The translations under genes and the position numbers were made by a program. This document shows, one piece after another, positions 34,014-46,430 of a stretch of DNA of 64,000 nucleotides. Source of the stretch: Oenanthe sinensis (lineage: Eukaryota; Streptophyta; Magnoliopsida; Apiales; Apiaceae); contig CM053803.1 of the NCBI GenBank assembly GCA_028671895.1, forward strand, positions 44,886,786-44,950,785. Direction: 5' to 3'. Position 1 is the first letter of the stretch, and each line of letters starts with the position of its first letter. The notes below the pieces were generated by a model. The model was not told where the DNA came from. It searched no databases and saw nothing but the letters and a program-made list of their open reading frames with translations.

Positions 34014-34965
34014 ATGAATAAATTATTTAGGTCTAATTCCTCAGTTAGCTCAAGGTCACCGATGACATCGATCCCTTCAATTCCCGACTTCATAAACCAG
34101 GAAGAACATAATTATGAAAATATTAGTCAAGAATTAGGAAATTGGAATATACCTAGTATAGACCCAAAGAAGATCTATCAGTCAACTTTTACAGATAAAT
34201 TTAAAACAAATTACAATGTAAAAACAATAGAGAAAATCTATGCTATTAACAAAGAACACGAAAACTGTTCTTTATTAACAAATGAAATTATAAAAAAATA
34301 TAAAAAGAAAAGTTATAATTTTATTCATATAGGTTTAATACAAGTAGCAGTAAAACCATTATCAGTAAAAGGAATTAACTCTAGCATTCTTTTATGTTTA
34401 AGAGATGCTAGGTATTTAAACTATGTCCCTAGTATATTAGGCATTATGGAATTGAACCTCCATAATGGACCAGTTCATTTTAATTGCTTTCCAGAATTTA
34501 CTTTAAGTCTGAATGACCCCCATTTATTAAAATATTAACATTAAATATTAAAACAGCTGGTGAAATCACTCACATGATTGAGGGATGACAACCACTTGCA
34601 TTAATTTATAGAATTTACTATAAAACAATGAAAACTAATTTAAACATTCATGCATTAAATAAATGTCCAAAAGACAAAACTGTTTTATTCAAAGTAGCAC
34701 TAATGATGCTAATATTCAAGTACCAAAAACTATACCCTGGAAAGATATCAATCTTCCTAGCCAATGGGTTTTAGATAATGAAATACCCCAGGCGCCAATA
34801 ACAAATAACTTAATGAATCTAGATAATATTAAACAATATTTAGATGGAACTGTTAGAATAAGCTTCGATAATATTAGAAAACCATTAATGTTAGACGAAA
34901 TAACTACAAGGTCAGTTACATCATCTAGACAAGATTCTGAATTACTTAGTAGAACAAATGTTTAA
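34014..34965 (+). pseudogene. Endogenous pararetrovirus movement protein region (disrupted)
   Basis: The first frame, 34014-34538, has 174 codons and shows the 30K-superfamily movement-protein pattern of caulimovirids (HIGLIQVAVKPL, LLCLRDARYLN, a GPVHFNCFPEF block). In caulimovirids this protein carries the genome through plasmodesmata. The frame breaks near 34535, a TGA interrupts the next frame near 34587, a second break lies near 34680, and the frame from 34663 ends at TAA 34963-34965. The start ATG is the first in the frame after a leader of several hundred bases; it may also be the polyprotein start. Confidence 0.78.
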
Positions 34966-36909
34966 AATATAAAATTAAAGGGAATTATTAGTGAAGGACA
35001 AACTAGTCAACCCTATTATAATAAATCTAGTAACCAATCTGAAGAAGATGAAGAACATTTATCTCCTACACAGTCAAATTTTGAAACAAGATCTATTAAT
35101 AATCAACTAAAAGTAATTAATAAAGAAGTTAAAATCAATTGGAAAATCTTAACAGAAGATTTTAATTCAAAAGAAAATAGATTAAAAAGACACCAGTTTA
35201 GAGACAATCATAGTCCTGAAGAAAGAGAAAAAGTAGTTAATAAGTGGAAATCATTCCTAGTAAAAGAAAAAATAAATATTACTTTTTATTCTTGGTATGA
35301 AAGATACTATGGTAAATGTAATGTAATTACTAAAACAAAATGGATTAAAGAAGATAAGACAAAAGTATCATCTAGTCATCCCCCTATAGAAACAATAATA
35401 ATTCTAGTTAAAAATACGGTTATCATAGCTTCACCATTTAAAACATCTGATGGAAAGAATGATGAAAAGAAATTAATTGAGCAAAATAATTTCACTAATC
35501 AATATCTAGCCTCTTTAGGTAAACAATTAGATAAAATTGAAGACGAGATTAAAGATTCACATATTAAACAATATCCAGATCCAAATAAAGAATGTGAAGA
35601 AAAACTCTTGATAAATTTACCCAGTAAAAGAGAAAATTTAAGTCTACCTAATAAAGATAAAGAACTAATTAAAACTCTTGATAAAATATTTAAAAAATTA
35701 GATAAACCAGAATCAAGCAAAACTATAGGAGTTTTAGGCTTTTATGAAAGCCCTAATGATAGTGATAGTAATGATTCTATAATTGAAATAGAAAATCAAT
35801 TTAAAAAATTAAGTTTTAATCAACCCAATATCACAACACAAACGAAGAATTGGTACTCCAAACCAACTCCTCCAGATTTACAATTCGAAGAAAGAAACCT
35901 AGATAACCAGTTTTCTGTTTCAGCCAATAAAATGTATGAGTGGAATATAGATGGTCTTAGTGAACAAGAAATATTAAACAAATTAAACCACATGTCAATG
36001 GTGGAAAATACATATATAACAACATTTGATCATTTAAACCAAAGTGATATTGTTGAAATTCTAACTAATGGGTTTACAGGAACCCTAAGATCTTGGTGGG
36101 AAAAACACCTTACTGAAGATACTAGACATAATATAATTACTGCATATCAATTAGACAATGATGGTCAACCAATATTTGAAGAAAATATAGGATTTATTCC
36201 TGACGGAGTTAATACTTTAATATATACGATAATAAAACATTTTATAGGAACACCTAGTAATATTACTGAAAGAATCCATGACCAACTCAGTAACCTAAAT
36301 TGCCCAACTCTGAGTGACTTTAGATGGTATAAGGATGTATTTCTGTCCAGAGTTATGATAAGAGACGATAGTAATAAACCATTTTGGAAAGAAAAAATTG
36401 TTAATGGTTTACCTAATCTATTTGCACATAAAATTCGTGAAGAATTAAGTAAAGACTTAGGATTCATAAATTATGAAGAATTAACATATGGAGAAATAAT
36501 AAGTGTCATACAAAAAATAGGATTAAAAATGTGTATTGACCACAAAATTACTAAGCAAATTAGTAAAGACAAAAACAAAGCTAAATATGAGTTAGGAACT
36601 TTTTGTGAGCAATATGGTTTACCTCCCATAGCTCCTTCCAGAAATAAAACTAAAAATAATAAATACGAAAAATTTAGTAATTATATTAAAAGAGATAATA
36701 AAGAAGAATATTACAAGAAACCACAAAAATTTAAGAGAAAATCTTTTGATAAAAAGAAATTTAATAAACCGTTTACTAAGAAATTTGATAAAAGTAAAAT
36801 TATTTGTCACGGTTGTGGCAAACCAGGTCATTATAAAAATGAATGTAGAGTCAAAAATAAACTTAACCAACTACAGATCTCTAATGAAGATACTGAATTA
36901 ATCCTATAA
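34966..36909 (+). pseudogene. Endogenous pararetrovirus coat-protein region with CCHC zinc finger
   Basis: One frame is open from just after TAA 34963 to TAA 36907-36909 (about 647 codons), the longest uninterrupted part of the polyprotein. The N-terminal third is charged, with a coiled-coil-like segment (LASLGKQLDKIEDEI, near 35510-35555). The middle has the W-rich block typical of caulimovirid capsid proteins (SWWEKHLTEDTRH, near 36097). The C-terminus is lysine-rich and contains the finger CHGCGKPGHYKNEC at 36805-36846. Role: packaging of viral DNA/pregenomic RNA. Confidence 0.8.
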
Positions 36910-37770
36910 TTGATGAAAATTGAAAATGAATCTAGCGAAAATTATACAGATCTACCTTCCCAATCAACAACTACTAGTAATACTGATAGTGAAGATAGTA
37001 AACCAAACATTACTATGGGATGCACTGATAATTGCAATTGTGCCACTAAAACACTAAATGTATTAAATAAAGATCAAGAAGAAGAATCCAATTTATTAAT
37101 AGAATTAATTAGTAAAATAACAGATTCAAAATTAAAAATAAAATATATGGATAAATTAAAAATTCTACTAACATGAGATAATGAAAATAAGAGTAGAAAA
37201 ACTAAAGACAAACCCAAATTTAGTCTTAGTACGACTCTTGAAAGATTTAAACCAAGAAGTTAATACTTTGAAGAAAGAAATTTCTAGTCTAAAACAAGAA
37301 ATTCCCAAATTAAAAGAAGAAATTGAACAAATAAAAAACAATTCAGAATTATTAATAAATGACTCTTCTGATGAAGAAAGACTAGAAAATAATAAAGACT
37401 CCGAAATTATTAGACAACAAGGACTTTCATTAAAAATGCTAAAAGAAATTACTATTCAAAAATGGTATATTAATATTAAATTAATAATTAATAAGACCTT
37501 TACCATTGAAACTACAGTCCTCGTTGATTCAGGAGCTGATTTAAATTGTATTCAAGAAGGATTAGTTCCAACGACTTTTTATGAAAAAACTAATAAAAGA
37601 TTAAGCTCAGCTAATGGAGCCAAATGAATATAAAATATAAATTACCTAATGTACACATTTGTCAAAACAATGTTTGTTTTAAAACTTCTTTCGTCTTAAT
37701 AACAAATATGACTGATAAAATCATATTAGGACTAACCATTTATTTATTTACTTTATCCTTTTACAACTTC
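36910..37770 (+). pseudogene. Endogenous pararetrovirus linker and aspartic protease region (disrupted)
   Basis: After TAA 36907 the same frame continues to TGA 37174-37176. The next frame, 37181-37627, has a heptad-rich coiled coil (LKKEISSLKQEIPKLKEEI) and the protease active site VDSGAD at 37523-37540. TGA 37625 and a further break before about 37760 interrupt the second half of the protease, where a conserved IILGL-type strand can still be seen near 37722. The protease would release the polyprotein's parts. Confidence 0.75.
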
Positions 37771-39430
37771 AACTAAAGGATTAACTAGTAAACACTTAGG
37801 CCAAACAGTAATATTTAATTTCATTTTAGAACCTGAAGAAAAAGATTTAAAAACTATTCAAGAAAATTCTGTTACTAAAACTCTTACAATATTAAATAGT
37901 AAAAAGAGCCATTTAAAGCATTTAAAAAATGAAATCAAATATAAAAGAATTGAAGAACAGTTAACAAATAATGAACTCCAAAATAAAATTAAACAATTTA
38001 ATAATAAATTATTAAAAGAATTATGTTCAGACATTCCTCATGCATTTTGGCATAGGAAGAAACATATAGTAAATCTACCTTATGCAAAAGAATTTAAGGA
38101 ACATTTAATTCCAACTAAAGCCATGCCTATTCAAATGAACCACGAACAGTTAGAATATTGTAAAAAAGAAATTAATGAATTACTTAGTAAAGGATTAATA
38201 AAAAATAGTAAATCTCCCTGGTCATGTGCAGCTTTTTATGTTAATAAAAATGCTGAAAAAGAAAGAGGAGTACCAAGATTGGTAATTAATTATAAACCAT
38301 TAAACAAAGTACTTGAATGGATTAGATATCCTTTACCTAATAAAAAAGATTTAATAAACAGGTTAAACCAATCAGTTATATTCAGTAAATTTGACTTAAA
38401 AAGTGGATTCTGGCAAATACAGATCAGTAAAGAAGATAGATATAAAACTGCTTTTACTACTCTTTTTGGACATTATGAATGGAATGTAGTTCCATTTGGT
38501 CTTAAGAATGCCCCTAGTGAATTTCAGAACATCATGAATAACATATTTAACCCTTATAGTCATTTTATTATAGTTTATATTGACGATGTTCTAATTTATT
38601 CCAATTCAATAGAAGAACATTGGAAACATTTAAATTCTTTTTTCAATACAGTCAAAACTAACGGACTAGTACTCTCGCCTAGTAAATGCTCACTATTCCA
38701 AACAAAAGTAAGGTTTCTAGGACATGTTATCCAATATGGTAAAATTAAACCAATAGATAGAGCCATTGAATTTGCTAGCAAATTTCCTGATAAAATACTT
38801 GATAAAACTCAGCTTCAAAGATTCTTAGGATCCCTTAACTATATAGGAGAATTCTATAAGGATCTCATGAAGCAGTGTAAACCATTGTTTGAACGATTAC
38901 AGAGTAATCCCCCACCTTGGACTTCATTTCATACTTCTATTATCCAAGACATTAAAAAATATGTCAAGACTCTTCCTTGTCTTGGAATATCAAATCCTTC
39001 TGCATTTAAAATTGTTGAAACTGATGCCTCTGAAATTGGATTCGGAGGAATTCTCAAACAAAAGATTGATCACTCTTCTAAGGAAGAAATTGTTTGTTTT
39101 CATTCAGGAGCTTGGGATAATACTCAACAAAATTACTCAACTATTAAAAAAGAAATTTTAAGTTTAGTTTTGTGTATTAATAAATTCCAGCATGAACTTT
39201 TAATTCAAAAGTTTTTGGTTAGAATTGATTGTCAATCAACAAAATATATATTAGAAAAAGACGTTCAAAACGTTGCATCAAAACAAATTTTTGCTAGATG
39301 GCAAGAATTATTAAGTATATTTGAATTTGATATACAATATATTAAAGGAAGTGAAAACTCTATCCCTGATTTTCTAACTAGAGAATTTCTACAAACAGGA
39401 ATGAGAAATGAGTGTCAGAAGAAACCCTGA
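37757..39430 (+). pseudogene. Endogenous pararetrovirus reverse transcriptase-RNase H (open, but separated from the rest)
   Basis: Open from about 37757 to 39430; the ATG at 38123 begins a 435-codon stretch. RT motifs in order: RLVINYKPLN, FSKFDLKSGFWQI, PFGLKNAPSEFQ and YIDD at 38576-38587, with the thumb block FLGHVI near 38718. RNase H starts with the ETDASEIGFGG catalytic strand near 39016 and ends near 39400. No catalytic change is obvious. It converts pregenomic RNA to DNA in a live virus. Its stop lies inside the start of ORF2. Confidence 0.85.
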
Positions 39431-40727
39431 GGGTAGAGGAGGAAGCAGCTCTCGTGGCAGAGCTAGTTATGATAGTAAACTTAAAGGAATCATGTTTCCT
39501 CATCCAGTTATTCCAGTCCAACCAATTGATGTAGTCAACCGATATCAGGTTTTAGGCCAAATCCCTAAACCTTATAATACTGTCCTTGCCAGTAATCCCC
39601 CAATTATAGATCCATTTGATAATTCCAGTAAACCAATTGTCCCCAGTAAGCAAATCATTCCTTTTGACATATGTTCAAAATCAATTACTGATTATGTTCA
39701 GAGGACTGAATATAACTTGTTTTTCATGGAACAATTCATGAAATCCAACAATGACCCAGTCAAGATAGCAGTTCAATATTTCCCCCCAGGATGGCATTTT
39801 GAGCCTTTAGCCCCATATAAATCTTTGTCATATTACAAAGAAATTTTACTTCAAACAGATTCAGTAACCATTAAACCAATCTTTGATAGAATGGATGAAT
39901 CCAAGATCCTTTATCATTCTATTTATATTAAACAGATAATTTCCCAAGATAAGTGGCATAGCCACCCATCTGATCTTCAATTATTACACACTAACCCTCC
40001 TCAACATTTTTGTTATTATGATTATATTGAGGCATGGAACAATGTATTTTTATATCAAAACCAGTCATTCAGTCATTTATGGTTCATACAATTTGACCAT
40101 AAATTCAAAAGTCCAATTCCACTTTGGTTCACAGGTTGGTGGAATATTTATGGTCCTTTAAGAGTCATCATCCCTGAAATACTCTGGGATCAAATAGAGT
40201 ATTTTAACAAAGTCAGAACTAGTAAAAATCCTGATTATGTAGGATACGAAGTCCTTCATTTCTTTAGTAAATACAAAGTGCCTTGGATTTCAAAATGGCA
40301 ATTCAAAATAACCATGCCCATACAGGACACAGTAACGACACTCAAGGCAGGAAGTCATTCAGTTTTAGTAACTAAACATGATGGATATAGTTGTGTTGCA
40401 AGAGTTCATTTTGTTAAATGGTGGGATAAATTTAATATTAACAGAATAATAAGTCAAGTCCAGAAAGAATTCCCAGTAATAAATCAAAAACCAGTTACCA
40501 AAGAAAAGGTTAAATCAGAAGAATCTTCTTCTTTGGATGTTTCTACAATTAACAGGTTGTCAACTTCAGAGTTAAATGATCTATTGAAAGTCATCCGAGA
40601 CCGAGTCAGTAGTCTCAAAGAAGAAAGTTCAGACAACAATTCCTCTGAAAGAAGTCAAAGTTCTAGTCATCAATCAGTCACAAATCCATATGGCATTCTA
40701 CAAGATGCACAAGACCCATATGCATAA
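39408..40727 (+). CDS. Endogenous pararetrovirus ORF2, intact frame of unknown function
   Basis: 439 codons without interruption, starting at ATG 39408 and overlapping the RT-RNase H frame by 23 bases in a different frame. The N-terminus is basic and Gly/Ser/Arg-rich (RRNPEGRGGSSSRGRAS). The middle is rich in Trp and Tyr (FPPGWHFEPL, WFTGWWNIYGPL, VKWWDKF). The C-terminus has a predicted helix (LNDLLKVIRDRVSSL) and a serine-rich tail. Position and size match the ORF2 reported in florendoviruses, whose function is not established. It is the only undamaged frame of this copy, perhaps by chance or because the copy is not very old. Confidence 0.75.
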   Translation: MSVRRNPEGRGGSSSRGRASYDSKLKGIMFPHPVIPVQPIDVVNRYQVLGQIPKPYNTVLASNPPIIDPFDNSSKPIVPSKQIIPFDICSKSITDYVQRTEYNLFFMEQFMKSNNDPVKIAVQYFPPGWHFEPLAPYKSLSYYKEILLQTDSVTIKPIFDRMDESKILYHSIYIKQIISQDKWHSHPSDLQLLHTNPPQHFCYYDYIEAWNNVFLYQNQSFSHLWFIQFDHKFKSPIPLWFTGWWNIYGPLRVIIPEILWDQIEYFNKVRTSKNPDYVGYEVLHFFSKYKVPWISKWQFKITMPIQDTVTTLKAGSHSVLVTKHDGYSCVARVHFVKWWDKFNINRIISQVQKEFPVINQKPVTKEKVKSEESSSLDVSTINRLSTSELNDLLKVIRDRVSSLKEESSDNNSSERSQSSSHQSVTNPYGILQDAQDPYA

Positions 40728-41130
40728 AAACGAAATTCACTATTCATGAACATGTTATTTTACTATTCATCAGTCAGAATTTTTCAGCAAAACGACAAAT
40801 CAGTCGACAGTCAAAGACTTCAGCAAAATGACAATATCAGCCGTCAGTTAAAGACAAAAATACTGACCAGTTATTTTACTTTTACTTTTACTTTTACTTT
40901 TATTTTTACTTAAGTAACATGTTTTTACTCGAATAACTTTTCACTTTTACTCCAGTAACATGTTCAGTTAATGGGAAGACTGTTCTTTTCCCTATTTTAT
41001 TGCTCTATATATATGAGCTTCAGTTGTATGTTTTAGGCAGGATGTAAACTGCTTTATAAGTTTTATTCTCTTCTCTTCTAGTTCTCTAGTATTGTTTTCT
41101 CTTTTCTTGTATTTAGCAAGTAACTTCCAG
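40728..41130 (+). promoter_or_regulatory. Pararetrovirus 3' intergenic region with pregenomic RNA promoter
   Basis: Contains a direct duplication of about 35 bases starting CAGCAAAAYGACAA (40785-40818 and 40821-40855), a (TTTTAC)n pyrimidine run (40875-40908), repeated AAGTAACATG/AGTAACATGTT motifs, and a TATA box CTATATATATGAGC (41004-41017). A CT-rich TTCTCTTCTCTTCT leader at about 41065 follows. The arrangement is like the large-transcript promoters of caulimovirids. Confidence 0.6.
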
Positions 41131-41344
41131 TAATATAATATTTTCAGTAAAAATTATTTCATACATAGATTCATACCGGCTTCTTGTCTGGTTTAAGTAT
41201 TATTTCTTACTTGTTTAAATTGTTGAGTAAATATTGTTGTTATCATCTCATTTTCCAAAGTAAACATTCATCTCTTCTTGTGATTATTAACGAGTTATTC
41301 ATATACATCTCATTCACATCCCCCATTGACATCCCCCGTTGGTA

Positions 41345-41420
41345 TTATATATATGTATTATATATATAATACATATAATATATGTATTATATATATAATA
41401 CATATAATATATATATATAA
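41345..41420. repeat. TA-rich palindromic simple repeat at the right end of the pararetrovirus
   Basis: TATTATATATATAATACATATAAT-type units are repeated three times and are self-complementary. Association of florendovirus copies with TA-rich repeats has been reported. A shorter TATATATATAATC run is on the other side at 33735. Confidence 0.7.
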
Positions 41421-44199
41421 GAAAAAAATAAAATAAGAATAATAAAATAAAAACTATTTTTTACTGCATATACTTACTCGTAGATAAATTGTATCAAGAT
41501 ACAATAATCCGGGAATAAGTTTCTTTCATTCAAAAAACTTATTATCTAACCAAAAGACATGAAAATGTTCCCGAAAATTTAGACAATAAGTTCTTAATGT
41601 ACCAGAAGAGAATACCCTTAATGTCTGAGAAGAGAACACTCGTCGATCAACAAAATACGTTTGTCGTCCCATCCAATCCAGAAAACGCTAAAAAGCACTT
41701 TTGAAATTACAAAAAGAATAGAATAATAAGTGTCTAATATTTCTAATATAAATCATAATACATACATATATTATATATATAACTCCCACTATATGAAAAA
41801 AAGTCATTCAATATGACACAAAATCGTCATTCAACGACATATAACAACCATCATATATGTTAAAACGCCAAAAAAATTGGCACCTCCTCATAGAGGAACC
41901 CATATGATATCAAAAAAATAATTTACTATAAAGCAATTTTAAAGCAACAGTATGTAGACAAACCTTTTAATAGATAGTTAAATTTACTATAAATAACATT
42001 GAAAATGTAAAACACATTCATGACTAAAAGGGTAGTAAAAAGTATATTAAATTAATATATAATTTAAACTTGACATTTACTTAGCAATTGATAAATTGTG
42101 ATACCCGATGAAAGAAAATAACTGTATTCACAAAGTAGCAGTATGCCAAACCCATTTCAAGTCTTCCTAATGTTAGAGTACTCCGTTCATCACCAATTTC
42201 TCTCGATATCAAAGAGTCGTAGTTTGTCTTGTCGTTATCAAAGCATCAGTATCATCTAATCTCTTTCTAGGTATTTTATTCTTTTCTTCTATTTTAGTAT
42301 ATATTTTCATTTGAATAAGGACATGTTTTCATTTTGTTCTATTTTGTACTTTCATTGAAATAGGACAATCCATTAATGGATTTCCAAAAAAGTGTAATCA
42401 AATTCATATGTAGAAATTATGCTTCTTCTTATTCATATGAAAAACTGGTAAATTTAAATATGAGACTTGTTATATGACTGTTTTGCAAATATAAAGTGTA
42501 CCTCTTTGTTTGTTCAAAAATAGAGACTTGTTGCATATTTTTCTTTTGCATGCAGGAATTACCATTTCCTTTCTTTTTGAAATACGGATCTAGTTTACCA
42601 AAGAAGGTATATTTGCATGTTCCTCTTAGTGACATATAAAATGTTACAGTTGATAAAGAATCAATGCCTATTGTAGATTTATCAGTGATTCAACACATCA
42701 ATGATTCTAAAGTCTTATTTAAGTCTATTTCTTTTTTATTTTAATACTCGACATACTAAAAACGGCACATATGCAACTACAAATACATGCACACCTAACA
42801 CATCCCTAGTAATGGCTTGCAAAGTAGAATACTTTACACCCTCGGTTTTCTGTCATGACAATATATTAAAATTCTCACTTCTATGTAATCACTCTGCATC
42901 CAAATAATTATCCAATTCTTACTTGACATATAGAGTTTTTTCTCTTATTTTTTTATCAAGAAATACTTCATAATCGTTAAGTGAATGGAAAACTTCTCTT
43001 TAAGGAGTTGGAATGAGATTTCAATACCGTTGAAGATTCACCTTCACTTTTCTACGTCAAACTTTTGTAGATAGTAAATAAGTCACAACAAAAGCACTTA
43101 ACTTTTTCCACTATCTCAAGCCTAAATTCACCATACAATTTCATTTAGCTGTATTTAATCAACATGAGCTTATATCTTGGTCCAACACAATTACAATAGT
43201 CATATTTCTGTAATCATTCTTTTTACAATTTTTTCCAGCACATCAATTTCACATAAAGACTAATAATCCAATTTAAGCTTGTTATCACACATATTCATAA
43301 AAATTAAATTTAAAATAGGATAAGTCATTCCACTATACAATCAAGTAACATTATAATACATTTCTAATCTTGCACATATACCTTTGACCAATTTCCAATC
43401 ATCATCAATTGAATAAAATTTATATTGAGACTTTTTGAGTTTTAGTCGGCTATTGGGTTGAGACTTTCAAGAAATGAATAGGTTGATTTCCACCCTTTAG
43501 GGCAATGAAGATCCAAATTATTACTATACTTTATTCCCATTTGATGAGTTGCCTCTTCATATTTCTCTTCCCAATTTAAAGTTACTGTCCACTATGTCAT
43601 GATATCTCTTACCTTTTCAACTGAATACAGATGTTACATGAAAAAAGTACCTTGATCAAATTTGATCACTTCTAAGAAGAGACTAATCATCGAGTCATTG
43701 GTAGTACAATTTTCATTTTCAAAATTGATAATTTACTAATAACATTCTAGTCCAAACTTACGTGACGAAATACTTATATAATATATTGTACTACTAATGG
43801 GAATATACATATGCTCAACTACAAATTGATTACTAATCACAAATGTTAAAAAGCAACATCTACAAGACAAAAAGTTATATAACTAAGATATGAAATGGCA
43901 ACCAATGTTAAGTGTACCATGGTAAGCATTGGTGACAAATTTGTGATGAAAGAAAGCCAATTGAAATAGTCACACCGTCCAAGATGACATAAACCAAGTC
44001 ACGACGATTGTCATAACAATTCATAATCAAATATCCAATAATACGGAATGAAAACATCAAATCCTACTGATCCCCCACTCTGAGAGTGAAACAGGGACAA
44101 CAAATCCAACATAATTCATCAAAATTCAACGGAAACAAGTCTTAAGGATTCATAAAGAAAACAAGAAAGCAAAGTGCTTTGAGCTGCCATAGTTCCATT
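41421..44199. other. Intergenic / decayed element DNA
   Basis: No gene is supported; only short frames without domains. The part closest to 44199 may be internal sequence of the third Tat-like element, judging from its position downstream of that element's antisense gene. Confidence 0.4.
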
Positions 44200-46430
44200 A
44201 CTCGTCTTTGTTGACATCATCTTTGCTGGACTTTTGCACATCTTCGCCGTTAATCTCCATATTGCCAGTCAGGAAGGCATCGTCGGGATAAGTCTCATTA
44301 TAGATCTTTACCATCTCATCCACATCCCAACTCGTCTACTCACCACGTTTAAATTCTAGCCCTAGTGCGCATGATTTGTTGAGTGAAAAGAGCTTTGGCT
44401 TCATCTTCAATCTTCCACTCCAAACCTTGAACCTTCATAGCAAAATCATCCAACTCCTTATGGGCATCCGTAGCAGTCTTCAGATTGGCCACAACCTTAG
44501 CTTGGGTAGCTCGAAGTTTTTAATTACATCCCTGATGTTCAGCTTCGAGATCGTGAAACAACTTGGTCTCCTTTTCATAAGCTTCCCTAAGCATTAAGAC
44601 ATCTTGAAAGGACTGCACATACGAAAATATGGCCATTAAAGACAACACCATAAAAGTAACTTGAAGAACTCACATGAAAAACATGGCCAACAAAAATATC
44701 AATCACTTTCTTGACACTCTTGGTCATGAGGCCTTCCACGGTTTGGGGAAGAAGGGACTTTCCCAAATGCTGCACAAAAGAGTTGGGATGTGCATCAATG
44801 TTGTATTCTGACAGGAGGGATGGACCAAAAGGGTCACTTTTGATAGTAGAGGTCGAAGGAGTGGGCAAACTCTTAATTTTCTTCAATGGTTTGCCCTCAG
44901 GACTAAAAGCTTGAGGAGATTTATCGGAATCAGTGTCAGTAGCTCCTTCATCAAGAGTACGTTTGGGGAAAAGATAATTACTTGAGATGGTTAAAGCACG
45001 AAGAATAGAGGGCTTGAACTCTCCAATCAACACAAATGGTTCAATGGCCACTAAAACCAACAATGACAAATAAAATGCCAAGGACATGTAAACCAAGAGA
45101 GAAGTTAGTTGACAAATTCCTTTGGCATATTGCCATCCAGAGCTCATTTCAACACCAACTTCAAGCTCAGGACTATCATTAGTCTCAGAAGAAATGTCAT
45201 GTATGCATTTAGAAAGTTTTGGGGTAATAGAGATATTCTTGCTTCTAGTCCTGCCTACAACACTCTTCGCAATAACACTACCATCATACTTCATAAATTA
45301 TATATTTTATTTCTGTAACCAATCATCAATTAAGACATTGGTAGCATTACGAACTAGACAACCCAGACAATTTGGCCAAATCCTGTCTGTAATAGGCAAA
45401 GCCAATATTTTATTCGCAATAGCAACGGCATCCTCATTACTATCACGACCATCAATAGAACAATCTCATAAGAATAAAAAGCCTTATATCAACAATCTAG
45501 TTGCCAGTGATTGGGTAAAACTCTTCCTTGTTGACATAAAAAATAAGTAGCGGTGTTCAATACAACAAATACTTTGTGTTTAACCAGACATTAGTTAAAG
45601 TGAAAGTTGCTAATACTAGCATCAACAACGGATTAAGCTTGAGTGATAAAATGTCGAAGCAGATCAACATCATAAGTACAAGACATCTATTTGAACTTAC
45701 TAATAAACCATCGTGAATTCAAACAATATCAATACTGTTACGACAAAATAGTTAGACATTTATGGAAACAAGCATGTATTTTTCAGAGACCTATTAGAAT
45801 AAATAGTTGGAGGTAATAAGAAAATGTTACCGGCAGAATTCCGATCCTCGTGAAAAGATTCACCAAATTGGCCAAGAGTGGACTTTTCCAAAAAAAAGAA
45901 TTCATTCTTCCAACTACGATCGTTAATCACATCGAGATTCAGAATCAGAGGCACCTCCTTCGTCTTGTCATCTTGTTTCCTCACAATTAAGTCATACCGG
46001 CAGCCATTGAATTTCTTGGTTCGTTAAGCATGGAAAACAAAGTCAAGGTTGATTTCTAGCTGTTGTTTCTCTTTAACTACGTCTAAACAGGTTAATAGCC
46101 TCCAAGTAGATAGCATCAATTGGTCGGGAGCAATGTTAAGTATAGTCAATAATTCAGTGACAAGCTTAGAAAATGGAAATCGCATAGCAATATCAAAAGG
46201 ATAGTAGTAGAAAAAAATCAAACCCTCAGATGTCCAATCAGAACCTGCGCCACCAATGGGCAAAAAAGCGTTGATGTCAATGGTGTGGAAAGTCTTGAAC
46301 TCTGCAAGCTTAGCCTCTTTCATGGAACTCGTATTGTTGTCCTTGGTGTCAAGCATGGTGATGCTGTAAGTTCAAAGCCTTTGATTGTTTCATGAGTTTT
46401 GGATGAGTTCTTTCCGTTCTTCTTATCCAT
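44200..46430 (-). pseudogene. Antisense gene of a third Tat-like element (Tat-3), decayed
   Basis: On -, from ATG 46430 or 46356: a block with FLPIGGAGSDWTSEGLIFFY and FSKLVTELL (46356-46024), a second block DRSWKNEFFFLEK (45984-45760) as in plant putative gypsy-type transposon proteins, a block at 45294-44587, and an acidic C-terminus ending near 44200 (..DDVNKDE). A likely acceptor (ATGTGCAG) lies near 44618. The layout (conserved N-terminal part, splice sites, acidic tail, 3' LTR upstream on +) matches the antisense genes of Tat-1 and Tat-2, although the sequence is distant. Breaks between blocks make it non-functional. Confidence 0.6.

Larger units (their letters stand above)
33480..41130 (+). 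mobile_element. Endogenous plant pararetrovirus (Caulimoviridae), florendovirus-like gene order
   Basis: The order is movement protein (34014), coat-type protein with CCHC finger (to 36909), aspartic protease (37523), reverse transcriptase and RNase H (to 39430), an overlapping second ORF (39408-40727), then a promoter region. There is no integrase and there are no LTRs. One polyprotein region followed by an ORF2 of unknown function is the layout described for florendoviruses. The polyprotein is split by several stops and frame breaks, so this is an old, inactive genomic copy. It covers roughly one viral genome length. Confidence 0.85.

Noticed and set aside
41184..42907. Short frames of 61-68 codons between the pararetrovirus and Tat-3
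   Set aside because: No domains, no similarity within the window and no regulatory context.
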